Shown piece by piece: positions 1 to 5,587 of a stretch of DNA of 8,993 nucleotides (position 1 is the stretch's first letter; every line of letters begins with the position of its first letter). The translations under genes were made by a program, and so were the position numbers. The notes under the pieces are model-generated. The model worked only from the letters and a program-made list of their open reading frames with translations, made no database searches and had not been told where the DNA came from. Origin of the DNA: Clostridia bacterium (GTDB lineage: Bacteria; Bacillota; Clostridia; Oscillospirales; CAG-272); NCBI GenBank assembly GCA_017960705.1, contig JAGCYR010000075.1:1-8993 (forward strand). Reading direction: 5' to 3'.

Positions 1-251
1 GAGTTCGAACCGACGCCCATAATCACGGGGATCTTTCCACCCGCCCCCTCGACCGCCGCGCAGAGCAGCCGCTCCCATTCTTCGTCCTTCAAAGTCGCCG
101 CCTCACCCGTCGTTCCCGCGACGCAGAGCGTGTCGATCCCGGCGGAGAGCTGCCACTCGATAAGGAAGCGGAAAGTCTCAAGATCGACCTCTCCTCCCGA
201 AAAAGGTGTTATCAGCGCGGTAGCGACGCCGCGGAAGATCGGTTTGTTCAT
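1..251 (-). CDS. dapA: 4-hydroxy-tetrahydrodipicolinate synthase, N-terminal part (3' end outside window)
   Basis: The reverse complement encodes the first 83 residues of a DHDPS-family TIM-barrel aldolase, which condenses pyruvate with aspartate semialdehyde in lysine and diaminopimelate synthesis. Visible family features are the opening strand GVATALITPF (residues 8-17), the loop GTTGEAATL (46-54) that holds the pyruvate-carboxylate binding threonines, and PVIMGVGSN (75-83). The ATG at 249-251 is preceded by AAAAGGGGG at 259-267 with a 7-base spacer, so the start is secure. The catalytic Lys and Tyr lie beyond position 1. The gene is divergent from queA across a 78-bp gap. N-acetylneuraminate lyase and other relatives share this fold; the GTTGEAATL loop favours DapA, but the N-terminus alone cannot fully exclude a paralogue. 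Confidence 0.9.
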   Translation of the reverse strand, partial: MNKPIFRGVATALITPFSGGEVDLETFRFLIEWQLSAGIDTLCVAGTTGEAATLKDEEWERLLCAAVEGAGGKIPVIMGVGSN

Positions 252-278
252 CGGTTTTCCCCCTTTTCGTTTTCCGGC

Positions 279-307
279 TTGTTTTCGTCCTTATTCCATT
301 GTATGTT
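279..307 (+). promoter_or_regulatory. possible queA promoter
   Basis: TTGTTT at 279-284 and TATGTT at 302-307 are separated by exactly 17 bp. Both boxes are imperfect (3/6 and 4/6 matches to sigma-A consensus). The predicted RNA start near 314 would leave a leader of only about 16 bases that still contains the ribosome binding site. This is the best pair in the dapA-queA gap, but it is weak. On the other strand there is a TACAAT (298-303) with no acceptable -35 box for dapA. Confidence 0.35.
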
Positions 308-329
308 TTCGCATCTGAAAGGGGTGCTT

Positions 330-1409
330 ATGCCAAACGGTATTATCGTAAACGAGAAGGTCAAAACCGATCTTCTCACCTCGGATTTCGACTACGAGCT
401 TCCCGAGGAGCTGATCGCGCAGACCCCCGCCGAGCGGCGGGACGGCTCGCGGCTGATGATCCTGGACAGAAAAAAGGACGCGCCCGAACACCGCGTCTTT
501 TCGGATATTATCGACTATCTTGACCCGAAAGATATCCTCGTCGTCAACTCGTCGAAGGTGATCCCCGCGCGGCTGCTCGGCGTGACCGAAAAGACCGGGG
601 GACCGATGGAGCTGCTCCTTCTGAAATCGCTTTCGCAGGGGCGCTGGGAGACGCTGGTCCGTCCCGGGAAACGCGCGAAGGAGGGCGCCGTTCTGCTGTT
701 CGGCGACGGTCTGCTCCGCGTAACGGTGGAGAGCGTCAAGGACGACGGGAACCGGGTCGTTTCGTTCGATTATGACCGTTCCCGCTTCAAAAACGACTAC
801 GAACTGCTTGACGCCGTCGGCGAGCTTCCCCTCCCTCCCTATATCCGCAAGAAACAGAAGGATCTTTCCCGCTATCAGACCGTCTACGCCAAAGAGGAGG
901 GCTCCGCCGCAGCGCCGACCGCCGGGCTGCACTTCACCCCCGAACTGCTCGACGCGATCAGAAAAAAAGGCGTCGGGTACGCCGAGGTGACCCTGCACAT
1001 CGGGCTCGGCACCTTCCGCCCCGTAAAAGAGAAACGGATCGCCGACCATCTGATGCACACCGAACATTTTCACCTCGACGAGGACGCCGCCGCGGAGATC
1101 AACCGCCGCCGCACCGCTGGAGGAAGGGTGATCGCGGTCGGAACGACCTCCTGCCGCGTTCTGGAGAGCGTTTCGGACGAGAACGGGATCATTCACGCGA
1201 CCGAGGGGGACACCGGGATCTTCATCTATCCCGGATACCGTTTCCGCGCCGTCGACGCCCTGATCACCAATTTCCACCTGCCGCAGTCGACGCTCCTGAT
1301 GCTGGTCTCCGCGCTGGCGGGCAGAGAAAAGATCCTCGACGCGTACAAGACCGCCGTACGGGAGCGCTACCGCTTTTTCTCTTTCGGCGACGCGATGTTC
1401 ATCTTGTAA
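330..1409 (+). CDS. queA: S-adenosylmethionine:tRNA ribosyltransferase-isomerase
   Basis: QueA transfers and isomerises the ribose of SAM onto 7-aminomethyl-7-deazaguanine in tRNA, giving epoxyqueuosine at the wobble base of GUN-anticodon tRNAs. The 359-residue product has the family landmarks in order: FDYELPEELIAQTP near the N-terminus, the VNSSKVIPARLLG strand, the ELPLPPYI segment, the GSAAAPTAGLHFT signature, VTLHIGLGTFRPV, VGTTSCRVLES, TNFHLPQSTLLMLVSALAG and the C-terminal FFSFGDAM. I chose ATG 330 because GAAAGGGG (317-324) sits 5 bases before it; in-frame starts from 279 lie upstream of that site. The protein is slightly longer than typical because of about 14 extra N-terminal residues. 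In many Bacillota queA lies beside ruvB or tgt; here it is flanked by dapA and a channel gene. No terminator is visible after the stop, and the next promoter begins 11 bases later. Confidence 0.97.
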   Translation: MPNGIIVNEKVKTDLLTSDFDYELPEELIAQTPAERRDGSRLMILDRKKDAPEHRVFSDIIDYLDPKDILVVNSSKVIPARLLGVTEKTGGPMELLLLKSLSQGRWETLVRPGKRAKEGAVLLFGDGLLRVTVESVKDDGNRVVSFDYDRSRFKNDYELLDAVGELPLPPYIRKKQKDLSRYQTVYAKEEGSAAAPTAGLHFTPELLDAIRKKGVGYAEVTLHIGLGTFRPVKEKRIADHLMHTEHFHLDEDAAAEINRRRTAGGRVIAVGTTSCRVLESVSDENGIIHATEGDTGIFIYPGYRFRAVDALITNFHLPQSTLLMLVSALAGREKILDAYKTAVRERYRFFSFGDAMFIL

Positions 1410-1419
1410 AAGAAATGGT

Positions 1420-1449
1420 TTGACAAACGACCTCCGTTAGTGGTAAAAT
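1420..1449 (+). promoter_or_regulatory. mscS promoter (extended -10)
   Basis: A perfect TTGACA at 1420-1425 is followed by an 18-bp spacer and TAAAAT at 1444-1449. The TGG directly before the -10 box (1441-1443) makes an extended -10. RNA would start near 1456, about 24 bases before the ATG. It lies just after the queA stop, so the channel gene has its own promoter even if queA transcripts also read through. Confidence 0.75.
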
Positions 1450-1479
1450 ATACGCGATCAAGAATTGTGGAGAGAAACT

Positions 1480-2301
1480 ATGCCTACTTGGGAAGAAATC
1501 AAAGCGTTCCTTTGGGAATGGACGCGAACGCACGGTCTTCGGATCGCCGTCGCGCTGATCATTCTCTTCATCTCGTTCCGGCTCGTCAATCTGATTTCCC
1601 GCATCATCCTGCGCCGGTCCGAGAAAAAGAACAAGGTCGACAAGACGGTCTCCCGCACCGTGATCTACGTCGGGCGGGTGGTCCTGAAGGTACTGATCGG
1701 CGTGGCGCTCGTCGCCTACGTCGGGATCGATACCTCGGGGCTCGCGGCTCTGCTCGCCGCCGGGGGCGTGACCATCGGTCTTGCGGTCAACGGAGCTCTC
1801 GGGAACATCGCGGGCGGAGTGCTGATCATCGTGACGCGTCCCTTCCGTCTCGACGACTTTATCGAGGTCGCGGGTTATTCGGGCACGGTCGAGGATATCC
1901 GGCTGGTCTCCACGCGCCTCCGCACACCCGACAACAAGGTGGTGGTCGTCCCGAACGGCACCGCTTCGTCGGCGGTCGTGGTCAACTATTCGGTCAAGGA
2001 TACCCGTCGGATCGACATAACCTTCCCCATCGGGTACGAGGACGACCGTCCGCGCGCGCAGAAAGTCCTGCTTGACGTCTGCAAGAAAAAGAGGACCGTC
2101 CTGAAGGATCCCGCGCCGATGGTGCGCGTGATGTCGAACGGCGCGAACGGAGTCGAACTGATCGTCCGGGTCTGGGTCCGCAGCGTGGATTACTGGCCGA
2201 CCTATTTCGACCTGATCGAGAACGGAAAGACCGCGCTCGACGAAGCCGGGATCAAGATCCCCTATCCGCAGATGGACGTCCACATCAAAAAAGAGAAATA
2301 A
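1480..2301 (+). CDS. mscS: MscS-family small-conductance mechanosensitive channel
   Basis: This inner-membrane channel opens under membrane tension and releases solutes during hypo-osmotic shock. The 273-residue product has the compact three-helix MscS plan: TM1 at about residues 19-40, TM2 at about 61-82 and the pore-lining TM3 at about 88-119. The TM3 region carries the family signature, GGVTIGLAVNGALGNIAGG (95-113), followed by TRPFRLDDFIEV (119-130), the start of the cytoplasmic beta domain. A VPNG turn and a mixed alpha/beta C-terminal domain ending PQMDVHI complete it. Length is close to E. coli MscS (286). I chose ATG 1480 over the in-frame TTG at 1465 because GGAGAG (1469-1474) sits 5 bases before the ATG and overlaps the TTG frame. 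The gene is monocistronic: own promoter upstream, hairpin terminator downstream. Confidence 0.95.
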   Translation: MPTWEEIKAFLWEWTRTHGLRIAVALIILFISFRLVNLISRIILRRSEKKNKVDKTVSRTVIYVGRVVLKVLIGVALVAYVGIDTSGLAALLAAGGVTIGLAVNGALGNIAGGVLIIVTRPFRLDDFIEVAGYSGTVEDIRLVSTRLRTPDNKVVVVPNGTASSAVVVNYSVKDTRRIDITFPIGYEDDRPRAQKVLLDVCKKKRTVLKDPAPMVRVMSNGANGVELIVRVWVRSVDYWPTYFDLIENGKTALDEAGIKIPYPQMDVHIKKEK

Positions 2302-2309
2302 AACCAAAG

Positions 2310-2344
2310 CGGGTGCGATTTTTCGCACCCGTTATATTTTTCTC
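2310..2344 (+). terminator. intrinsic terminator after mscS, possibly bidirectional
   Basis: A perfect 9-bp stem, CGGGTGCGA (2310-2318) with TCGCACCCG (2323-2331), closes a TTTT loop and is followed by TTATATTTTTC. It begins 8 bases after the mscS stop. Read on the minus strand, the same hairpin is followed by CTTTGGTTTTATTT, a poorer but usable tract, so it may also stop transcripts of the converging lipid kinase gene. Confidence 0.85.
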
Positions 2345-2371
2345 CCCTCCGATCGGACGAACGGAGGGGAG
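2342..2371. repeat. inverted repeat / second hairpin between convergent genes
   Basis: CTCCCCTCCG at 2342-2351 is perfectly complementary to CGGAGGGGAG at 2362-2371, giving a 10-bp stem with a 10-base loop. It starts right at the T-tract of the mscS terminator. Neither strand has a T-run directly after it, so alone it is not a classic terminator. On the minus strand it is the first of two tandem hairpins after the lipid kinase gene (stop at 2390) and could protect the 3' end or help termination. Confidence 0.6.
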
Positions 2372-2389
2372 TATAGATTGGTTATGGGG

Positions 2390-3511
2390 TCAGGCGTTCG
2401 CCGGTTCCGCTGCGGGTTCTTCGGGGGTTTCCTCCGGCTGAGCTTCGGCGGCGGGGGCTTCCTCGACTACGGGAGCGACCTCCTCGACCGGGGCTTCCGC
2501 AACGGGGGTTTCGGGTTCGGCGGGAGCGCTTTCCTTCTCGACGGGAGAGGCGCCGACGGTCTCGCCCTTACGGCCCGCGATCAGGACGCATCCCTCGGGG
2601 ACGGCGAAACGGATGGCTTTCGGCGCGATGCCGATCGTGAACTCGGTACCGTCGACGATCTCGCCGTCGACCGACATCGAGAATCCCTCGGGCGCCTTGA
2701 CCGTGATCTCTTTAGCCCGACGGTAGGTGATGTACTTCTGGAAACGCGGATCGTCGAGGTGGGTTCCGTTGGTGTAGGCGCCGAGCAGACGGACGAAGGT
2801 GATCCGGGACAGAGGGCGGAACGCCGTGACCTCGATCAGCCCGTCGTTGTTGATCGCGCGGGGAGCGCAGAAGAAGCTGCCGCCCACGTAGCCGCCGTTC
2901 GCCAACGTGCAGAGCAGGATGCGTCCCTTGGTGTCGACGCGCTCGCCGTCGGCGGTGATCTCGCACTTGTTCTTCATCGCCTTGATCAGCCCGGTCACGA
3001 CGCCGGTGACGTAGGCGTGTTTGCCGCCGATGATTTTTTTCCGTTTGACCTTGATCATGGTCTTCGCGACCGTGGTATCAAAGCCGAAGTTGGTGATGTT
3101 GATGGAGTAGCGGAATTCGCCGGGTTTGCCGTTGTCGACCGTAAGCAGGTCGATCTCGTCCTCCGGTGCGTCGAGCAGTTTCTTGAAATCAAGGAAGTTA
3201 TCGCGGCCGCCGTAATACTTGACGAAATCGTCGCCGCTCCCCGACGGATACACGCCGACAGAGCCGTTCTCGTGTCCGGCGACGCCGTTCACGACCTCGT
3301 TCAGCGTCCCGTCGCCGCCGCAGGCGTAAAAACGCGCCCGCTCGTCGGGATGCTCCTCCAGCCACGCCTTCGCGTAGCGCGTGGCGTCGAGAGCTCCCTG
3401 CGTGAGGTAGAACTCACAGTCATAGCCGGGGATCCCGGAAACGGCGCGCATGATCTCCTCGGAGGAGTCCTTCTTCCCCGCCGCGGGGTTGATGACAAAG
3501 ATATGCTTCAT
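2390..3511 (-). CDS. YegS/DgkB-type diacylglycerol (lipid) kinase with acidic C-terminal tail
   Basis: This is an ATP-dependent lipid kinase of the DAGK-catalytic family (YegS, DgkB, BmrU); the likely reaction is diacylglycerol to phosphatidic acid at the inner face of the membrane. The 373-residue product opens with the nucleotide-fold strand IFVINPAAGKK, has the family motif GGDGTLNEVVNG (residues 65-76), then PSGSGDDF (89-96), where relatives usually have an Asn-Asp pair rather than Asp-Asp, and ends the beta-sandwich domain with MSVDGEIV. Residues from about 317 to 373 are an added tail made almost wholly of Pro, Ala, Glu and Val; it is not part of the catalytic fold and predicts as disordered. 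ATG 3509-3511 follows GAAAGGAGAA (3521-3530). The gene is divergent from a PlsC-like gene. The exact lipid substrate cannot be read from sequence. Confidence 0.9.
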   Translation of the reverse strand: MKHIFVINPAAGKKDSSEEIMRAVSGIPGYDCEFYLTQGALDATRYAKAWLEEHPDERARFYACGGDGTLNEVVNGVAGHENGSVGVYPSGSGDDFVKYYGGRDNFLDFKKLLDAPEDEIDLLTVDNGKPGEFRYSINITNFGFDTTVAKTMIKVKRKKIIGGKHAYVTGVVTGLIKAMKNKCEITADGERVDTKGRILLCTLANGGYVGGSFFCAPRAINNDGLIEVTAFRPLSRITFVRLLGAYTNGTHLDDPRFQKYITYRRAKEITVKAPEGFSMSVDGEIVDGTEFTIGIAPKAIRFAVPEGCVLIAGRKGETVGASPVEKESAPAEPETPVAEAPVEEVAPVVEEAPAAEAQPEETPEEPAAEPANA

Positions 3512-3632
3512 GTATTCGCGTTCTCCTTTCGGATGATTTAATACGTCTTTCTTTGCGCGGATTTAATATTCAATTCATAATCACGAGTATAATGGCAATC
3601 GAAAAATGTGAAAAGGGAAAGAGGAAACCGCT
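3512..3632. promoter_or_regulatory. divergent intergenic region, lipid kinase / acyltransferase
   Basis: This 121-bp gap is AT-rich against its GC-rich surroundings and must hold start signals for both genes. On the plus strand there is a perfect -10 TATAAT at 3588-3593 but no convincing -35 at 16-18 bp. A second pair, TTGCGC (3553-3558) and CATAAT (3576-3581), has a 17-bp spacer. On the minus strand the ribosome binding site for the kinase is clear, but I see only weak -10-like TATTAA sequences. Which boxes are used is uncertain. Confidence 0.45.
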
Positions 3633-4373
3633 TTGTTACGTTTCAAATACGTCGTGGTCCGAAGCTTTTTCAAGATGCTCTGGATGGTCTTTCAGGCGAA
3701 ATACTATCACCGCCACCGTGAAAAGTACGACGAGGTCTTCCGCTACCGTCACGTGCAGAAAATGGTGACCTACCTCCGCAAGAACGCGAAGACCGAATCG
3801 GTCGTGATCGGCGAGGAAAACCTCCCGACCGAGGGCGGCTACATCATGTACGCCAATCATCAGGGAAAATACGACGCGATCGGACTGCTCTCCTATCACA
3901 AGGAGCCCTGCTCGGTTCTGATCGAGATCGGCAGTTCCCGCGTTTTTTCGACAAACGAGGCGGTCGCGCTGCTCGACGGGATCCGGATCGACCAGAAACG
4001 CCCCCGTCAGCAGGTCAAGTGCCTTCGTCAGCTGGCTGAAGAAGTACGCGATAAGGGACGCGCGTTCATCGTCTTCCCCGAAGGAAAATGGGGGAAAAAC
4101 AGAAACACGCTCCAGGAGTTCCACGACGGCTGCTTCTACAGCGCCCAGCTCGCGAAATGTCCGATCGTCCCCGTGGTGCTCGTCGATTCGTGGAAATCAA
4201 TGAACACCAACAAGATCCGCGGCAAGGTCGTGACCGAGATCCGCTATCTTCCGGTGATCCCCTATTCCGAATATGAAAACCTTTCGCGTCAGGAACTCTG
4301 CGAACTCGTTAAAACGCGCATCCAGACCGAACTCGACCGCGTGCTATCCGAACGGTCGGAGCAAACGGCGTGA
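3633..4373 (+). CDS. PlsC-like 1-acyl-sn-glycerol-3-phosphate acyltransferase
   Basis: This is a membrane-associated glycerophospholipid acyltransferase, probably converting lysophosphatidic acid to phosphatidic acid. The 246-residue product has the four LPLAT/PlsC motifs: the catalytic NHQGKYD (residues 75-81, NHx4D), GIRIDQKRPRQ (116-126) as block II, VFPEGKWGKNRN (147-158) as block III, and IVPVVLV (178-184) as block IV. Block III has KW where the family usually has TR-S, a common variation. The hydrophobic N-terminus (residues 6-20) could anchor it. The TTG at 3633 is the likely start: GAGGAAA (3621-3627) lies just upstream, and the first in-frame ATG (3675) would remove the N-terminal segment and has no good ribosome site. 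It is divergent from the lipid kinase, another phosphatidic-acid producer. It could be a paralogue acting on another acyl acceptor. Confidence 0.9.
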   Translation: MLRFKYVVVRSFFKMLWMVFQAKYYHRHREKYDEVFRYRHVQKMVTYLRKNAKTESVVIGEENLPTEGGYIMYANHQGKYDAIGLLSYHKEPCSVLIEIGSSRVFSTNEAVALLDGIRIDQKRPRQQVKCLRQLAEEVRDKGRAFIVFPEGKWGKNRNTLQEFHDGCFYSAQLAKCPIVPVVLVDSWKSMNTNKIRGKVVTEIRYLPVIPYSEYENLSRQELCELVKTRIQTELDRVLSERSEQTA

Positions 4374-4376
4374 TCA
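4371..4376. other. palindromic shared stop: TGATCA ends two convergent genes
   Basis: TGA at 4371-4373 stops the acyltransferase gene, and the next three bases, read on the minus strand, are the TGA of the DUF1508 gene. The two coding regions therefore meet with zero bases between them. No T-tract terminator is present on either strand. An imperfect hairpin covers the junction (GATCA 4372-4376 with TGATC 4394-4398, and CCGAA 4381-4385 with TTCGG 4389-4393). Confidence 0.9.
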
Positions 4377-4970
4377 CTTTCCGAAGAGTTCGGTGATCGG
4401 ATCGGTCTCTTCGATCACGGCGGCAGTCCCCTCTCCCGTTTCGTCGGGGTGGGCGATATAGCCGCCGTCTTCTTTATCCGCCTCGGTCATCAGGGGGCGG
4501 TCGGTGTAAATGGTCAGTTCGGCGACGTCGGGGGTGCGCCCCGTTTTTTTCTTGGTCTTTTTCTCGCGGCGGAGCAGGTTCATCAGAACCACTTCTCCGT
4601 TCCGCCAGACGTAAGTGCGCGCGTCCTCGACGTTGTTGCGCACGATCCCGATCCCGAGCGCAGCGAGGTTCGGATCGGAGTAGGCGGACGACGTCAGGAT
4701 AACGTCGCCTTTTTTCGCGCGGAGACGGAAGCGGTACGCCCCCGCCGCGTCGCGCATGATCTCGTAGCGCGGCGCCTTGGGAAGCGGTTTTCCCGTATCG
4801 GTCAGGTCTGCCTCTCCCGCGTTCTTTCCCTGCTCCATCACGGTCAGGATACCCTTCTTGCAGGCGTCCTCGGTGATATAGACCGGGGAGGTCGAGAGGA
4901 TCAGCCGGTTGGGGGCGTAGAGCTGAAAAACGAAGCCGTCCTTCACGCGTCTCATCACGAAACTGCCCAC
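4374..4970 (-). CDS. protein with two DUF1508 (YegP-like) domains, function unknown
   Basis: The 198-residue soluble product holds two copies of the small DUF1508 fold (YegP family). Copy 1 spans about residues 4-48 (FVFQLYAPNRLILSTSPVY then CKKGI) and copy 2 about 68-113 (YEIMRDAAGAYRFRLRAKKG then ILTSSAYSD and GIGIVRNN). Each shows the family pattern of a two-strand hairpin with a Phe/Leu/Ala core, a TS turn and a closing helix. A basic linker (about 135-145, REKKTKKKTGR) is followed by an acidic, probably flexible C-terminus. No catalytic residues are evident and the family's role is unknown. The start is GTG at 4968-4970. Neighbours give little clue; it has its own promoter and ends flush against the acyltransferase gene. 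Confidence 0.82.
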   Translation of the reverse strand: MGSFVMRRVKDGFVFQLYAPNRLILSTSPVYITEDACKKGILTVMEQGKNAGEADLTDTGKPLPKAPRYEIMRDAAGAYRFRLRAKKGDVILTSSAYSDPNLAALGIGIVRNNVEDARTYVWRNGEVVLMNLLRREKKTKKKTGRTPDVAELTIYTDRPLMTEADKEDGGYIAHPDETGEGTAAVIEETDPITELFGK

Positions 4971-4977
4971 GGGTCGT

Positions 4978-4987
4978 CCCCTCCTTT
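4978..4987 (-). promoter_or_regulatory. ribosome binding site fixing the GTG start of the DUF1508 gene
   Basis: On the minus strand AAAGGAGGGG contains a full AGGAGG (4980-4985) nine bases before GTG 4968-4970. The alternative in-frame ATG five codons in (4953-4955) would be too far from it. Confidence 0.8.
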
Positions 4988-5000
4988 CGTTCCGGGCGTC

Positions 5001-5029
5001 TTGATTTTCGCCGCGGAAAATGCTATACT
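5001..5029 (+). promoter_or_regulatory. promoter for the DUF2752 gene (extended -10)
   Basis: TTGATT (5001-5006), a 17-bp spacer and TATACT (5024-5029) preceded by TGC (5021-5023) make a good sigma-A promoter with an extended -10. RNA would start near 5036 and give an AT-rich leader of about 78 bases. The predicted start coincides with the -10 box of the opposing promoter. Confidence 0.72.
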
Positions 5030-5035
5030 GTTTTT

Positions 5036-5064
5036 AGTATACAATATTTTGCACCGTTTTTCAA
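5036..5064 (-). promoter_or_regulatory. promoter for the DUF1508 gene
   Basis: Read on the minus strand: TTGAAA (5059-5064), a 17-bp spacer and TATACT (5036-5041). RNA would start near 5029 and run left to the GTG at 4970, a leader of about 58 bases. Its -10 box is the mirror copy of the opposing one, with six bases between them. Confidence 0.75.
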
Positions 5065-5113
5065 TAGGAAATCTTATTTTTCACTTTTTTTGAGAAGGGA
5101 GGGATGATCGCGG

Positions 5114-5548
5114 ATGAGCCGACGCCGTTCGTTCTGGACGTTTCATCTGATCGCCCTCGTTCTCGCGGGGGGATGGATCGGTTGTTTCTTCCTGTTCTCA
5201 CGGCTGCGGGATGCGGGATACTTCGTCGTGACCTGCCCTCTGCACGACCTGCTCAAAATCTACTGCCCTCTCTGCGGCGGTTCGCGCGCGATCCTCTCGC
5301 TTTTCCGTTTCGATCTGGCGAGTGCGTTCCGCGCCAATCCCGCCGTTCTGCTTTCGCTCCCGGTGATTCTCTTCTACTACGTCCGCGCGCTCGTCGTTTT
5401 CGCACGGGGCGGCGCGTTCTCCTTCCGGATCCCGCGGAAATGGACGGTCGCTCTCCTCTGCCTTTTTGCCGCCTTCTTCGTTTTGCGCAACGTGCTTCTC
5501 ATCTTTTTCGGGATAGACCCGACGGGGGACTTCATACGCTCCGCCTGA
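5114..5548 (+). CDS. DUF2752 family membrane protein
   Basis: The 144-residue product is a small integral membrane protein with three predicted helices: about residues 9-28, 77-97 and 110-131. Between helices 1 and 2 it carries the DUF2752 signature: Cys41-Pro, then CPLCGGSRAILSLFRFDL (51-68), then the NPAVLL segment that starts helix 2. Cys41, Cys51 and Cys54 could be a metal or redox site, but this is inference. The family has no established function. The start is ATG 5114, with GAAGGGAGGG (5094-5103) ten bases upstream; a nearer ATG at 5104 is in another frame and abuts the ribosome site. The gene is monocistronic, with an own promoter and a strong terminator directly after the stop. Confidence 0.85.
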   Translation: MSRRRSFWTFHLIALVLAGGWIGCFFLFSRLRDAGYFVVTCPLHDLLKIYCPLCGGSRAILSLFRFDLASAFRANPAVLLSLPVILFYYVRALVVFARGGAFSFRIPRKWTVALLCLFAAFFVLRNVLLIFFGIDPTGDFIRSA

Positions 5549-5587
5549 CAAAACGCGCCGCCGGCACTTGCCGGCGGCGTTTTGATT
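5549..5587. terminator. bidirectional intrinsic terminator
   Basis: A 10-bp GC stem (5556-5565 with 5570-5579) closes an ACTT loop. It is followed by TTTTGATTT on the plus strand, and on the minus strand by a GTTTTG run because the flanks CAAAAC and GTTTTG mirror each other. It begins at the DUF2752 stop and ends at the stop of the converging gene, so it can serve both. Confidence 0.9.

Noticed and set aside
298..303. TACAAT on the minus strand as the dapA promoter
   Set aside because: At 17 bp upstream the sequence is CACCCC, which is not a -35 box. A lone -10-like hexamer in an AT-rich gap is weak evidence.
291..1277. Long minus-strand open frame opposite queA
   Set aside because: It is a mirror of the queA coding frame with no family motif and low-information Asp/Gly/Val/Arg composition. 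queA itself is unmistakable.
1399..2328. Long minus-strand open frame opposite the mechanosensitive channel gene
   Set aside because: It has no hydrophobic or domain pattern, would cross the mscS promoter and terminator, and is explained by codon bias of the channel gene.
2378..3541. Long plus-strand open frame opposite the lipid kinase, starting with a Gly/Phe-rich stretch
   Set aside because: The Gly/Phe-rich start is the complement of the Pro/Ala/Glu-coding tail. No motif or ribosome site supports it, and it spans the kinase start region.
3553..3768. Short plus-strand frame starting before the acyltransferase gene
   Set aside because: It overlaps the acyltransferase in another frame and stops early. 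The ribosome site at 3621-3627 serves the TTG start at 3633.
4372..4398. Hairpin over the shared stop as a terminator
   Set aside because: The stem is interrupted and there is no T-tract on either strand, so it does not qualify as an intrinsic terminator.
4449..5093. Plus-strand open frame across the DUF1508 gene and its upstream gap
   Set aside because: It is antisense to a gene with a good ribosome site and promoter, and its end runs through both promoters. The composition is shadow-like.
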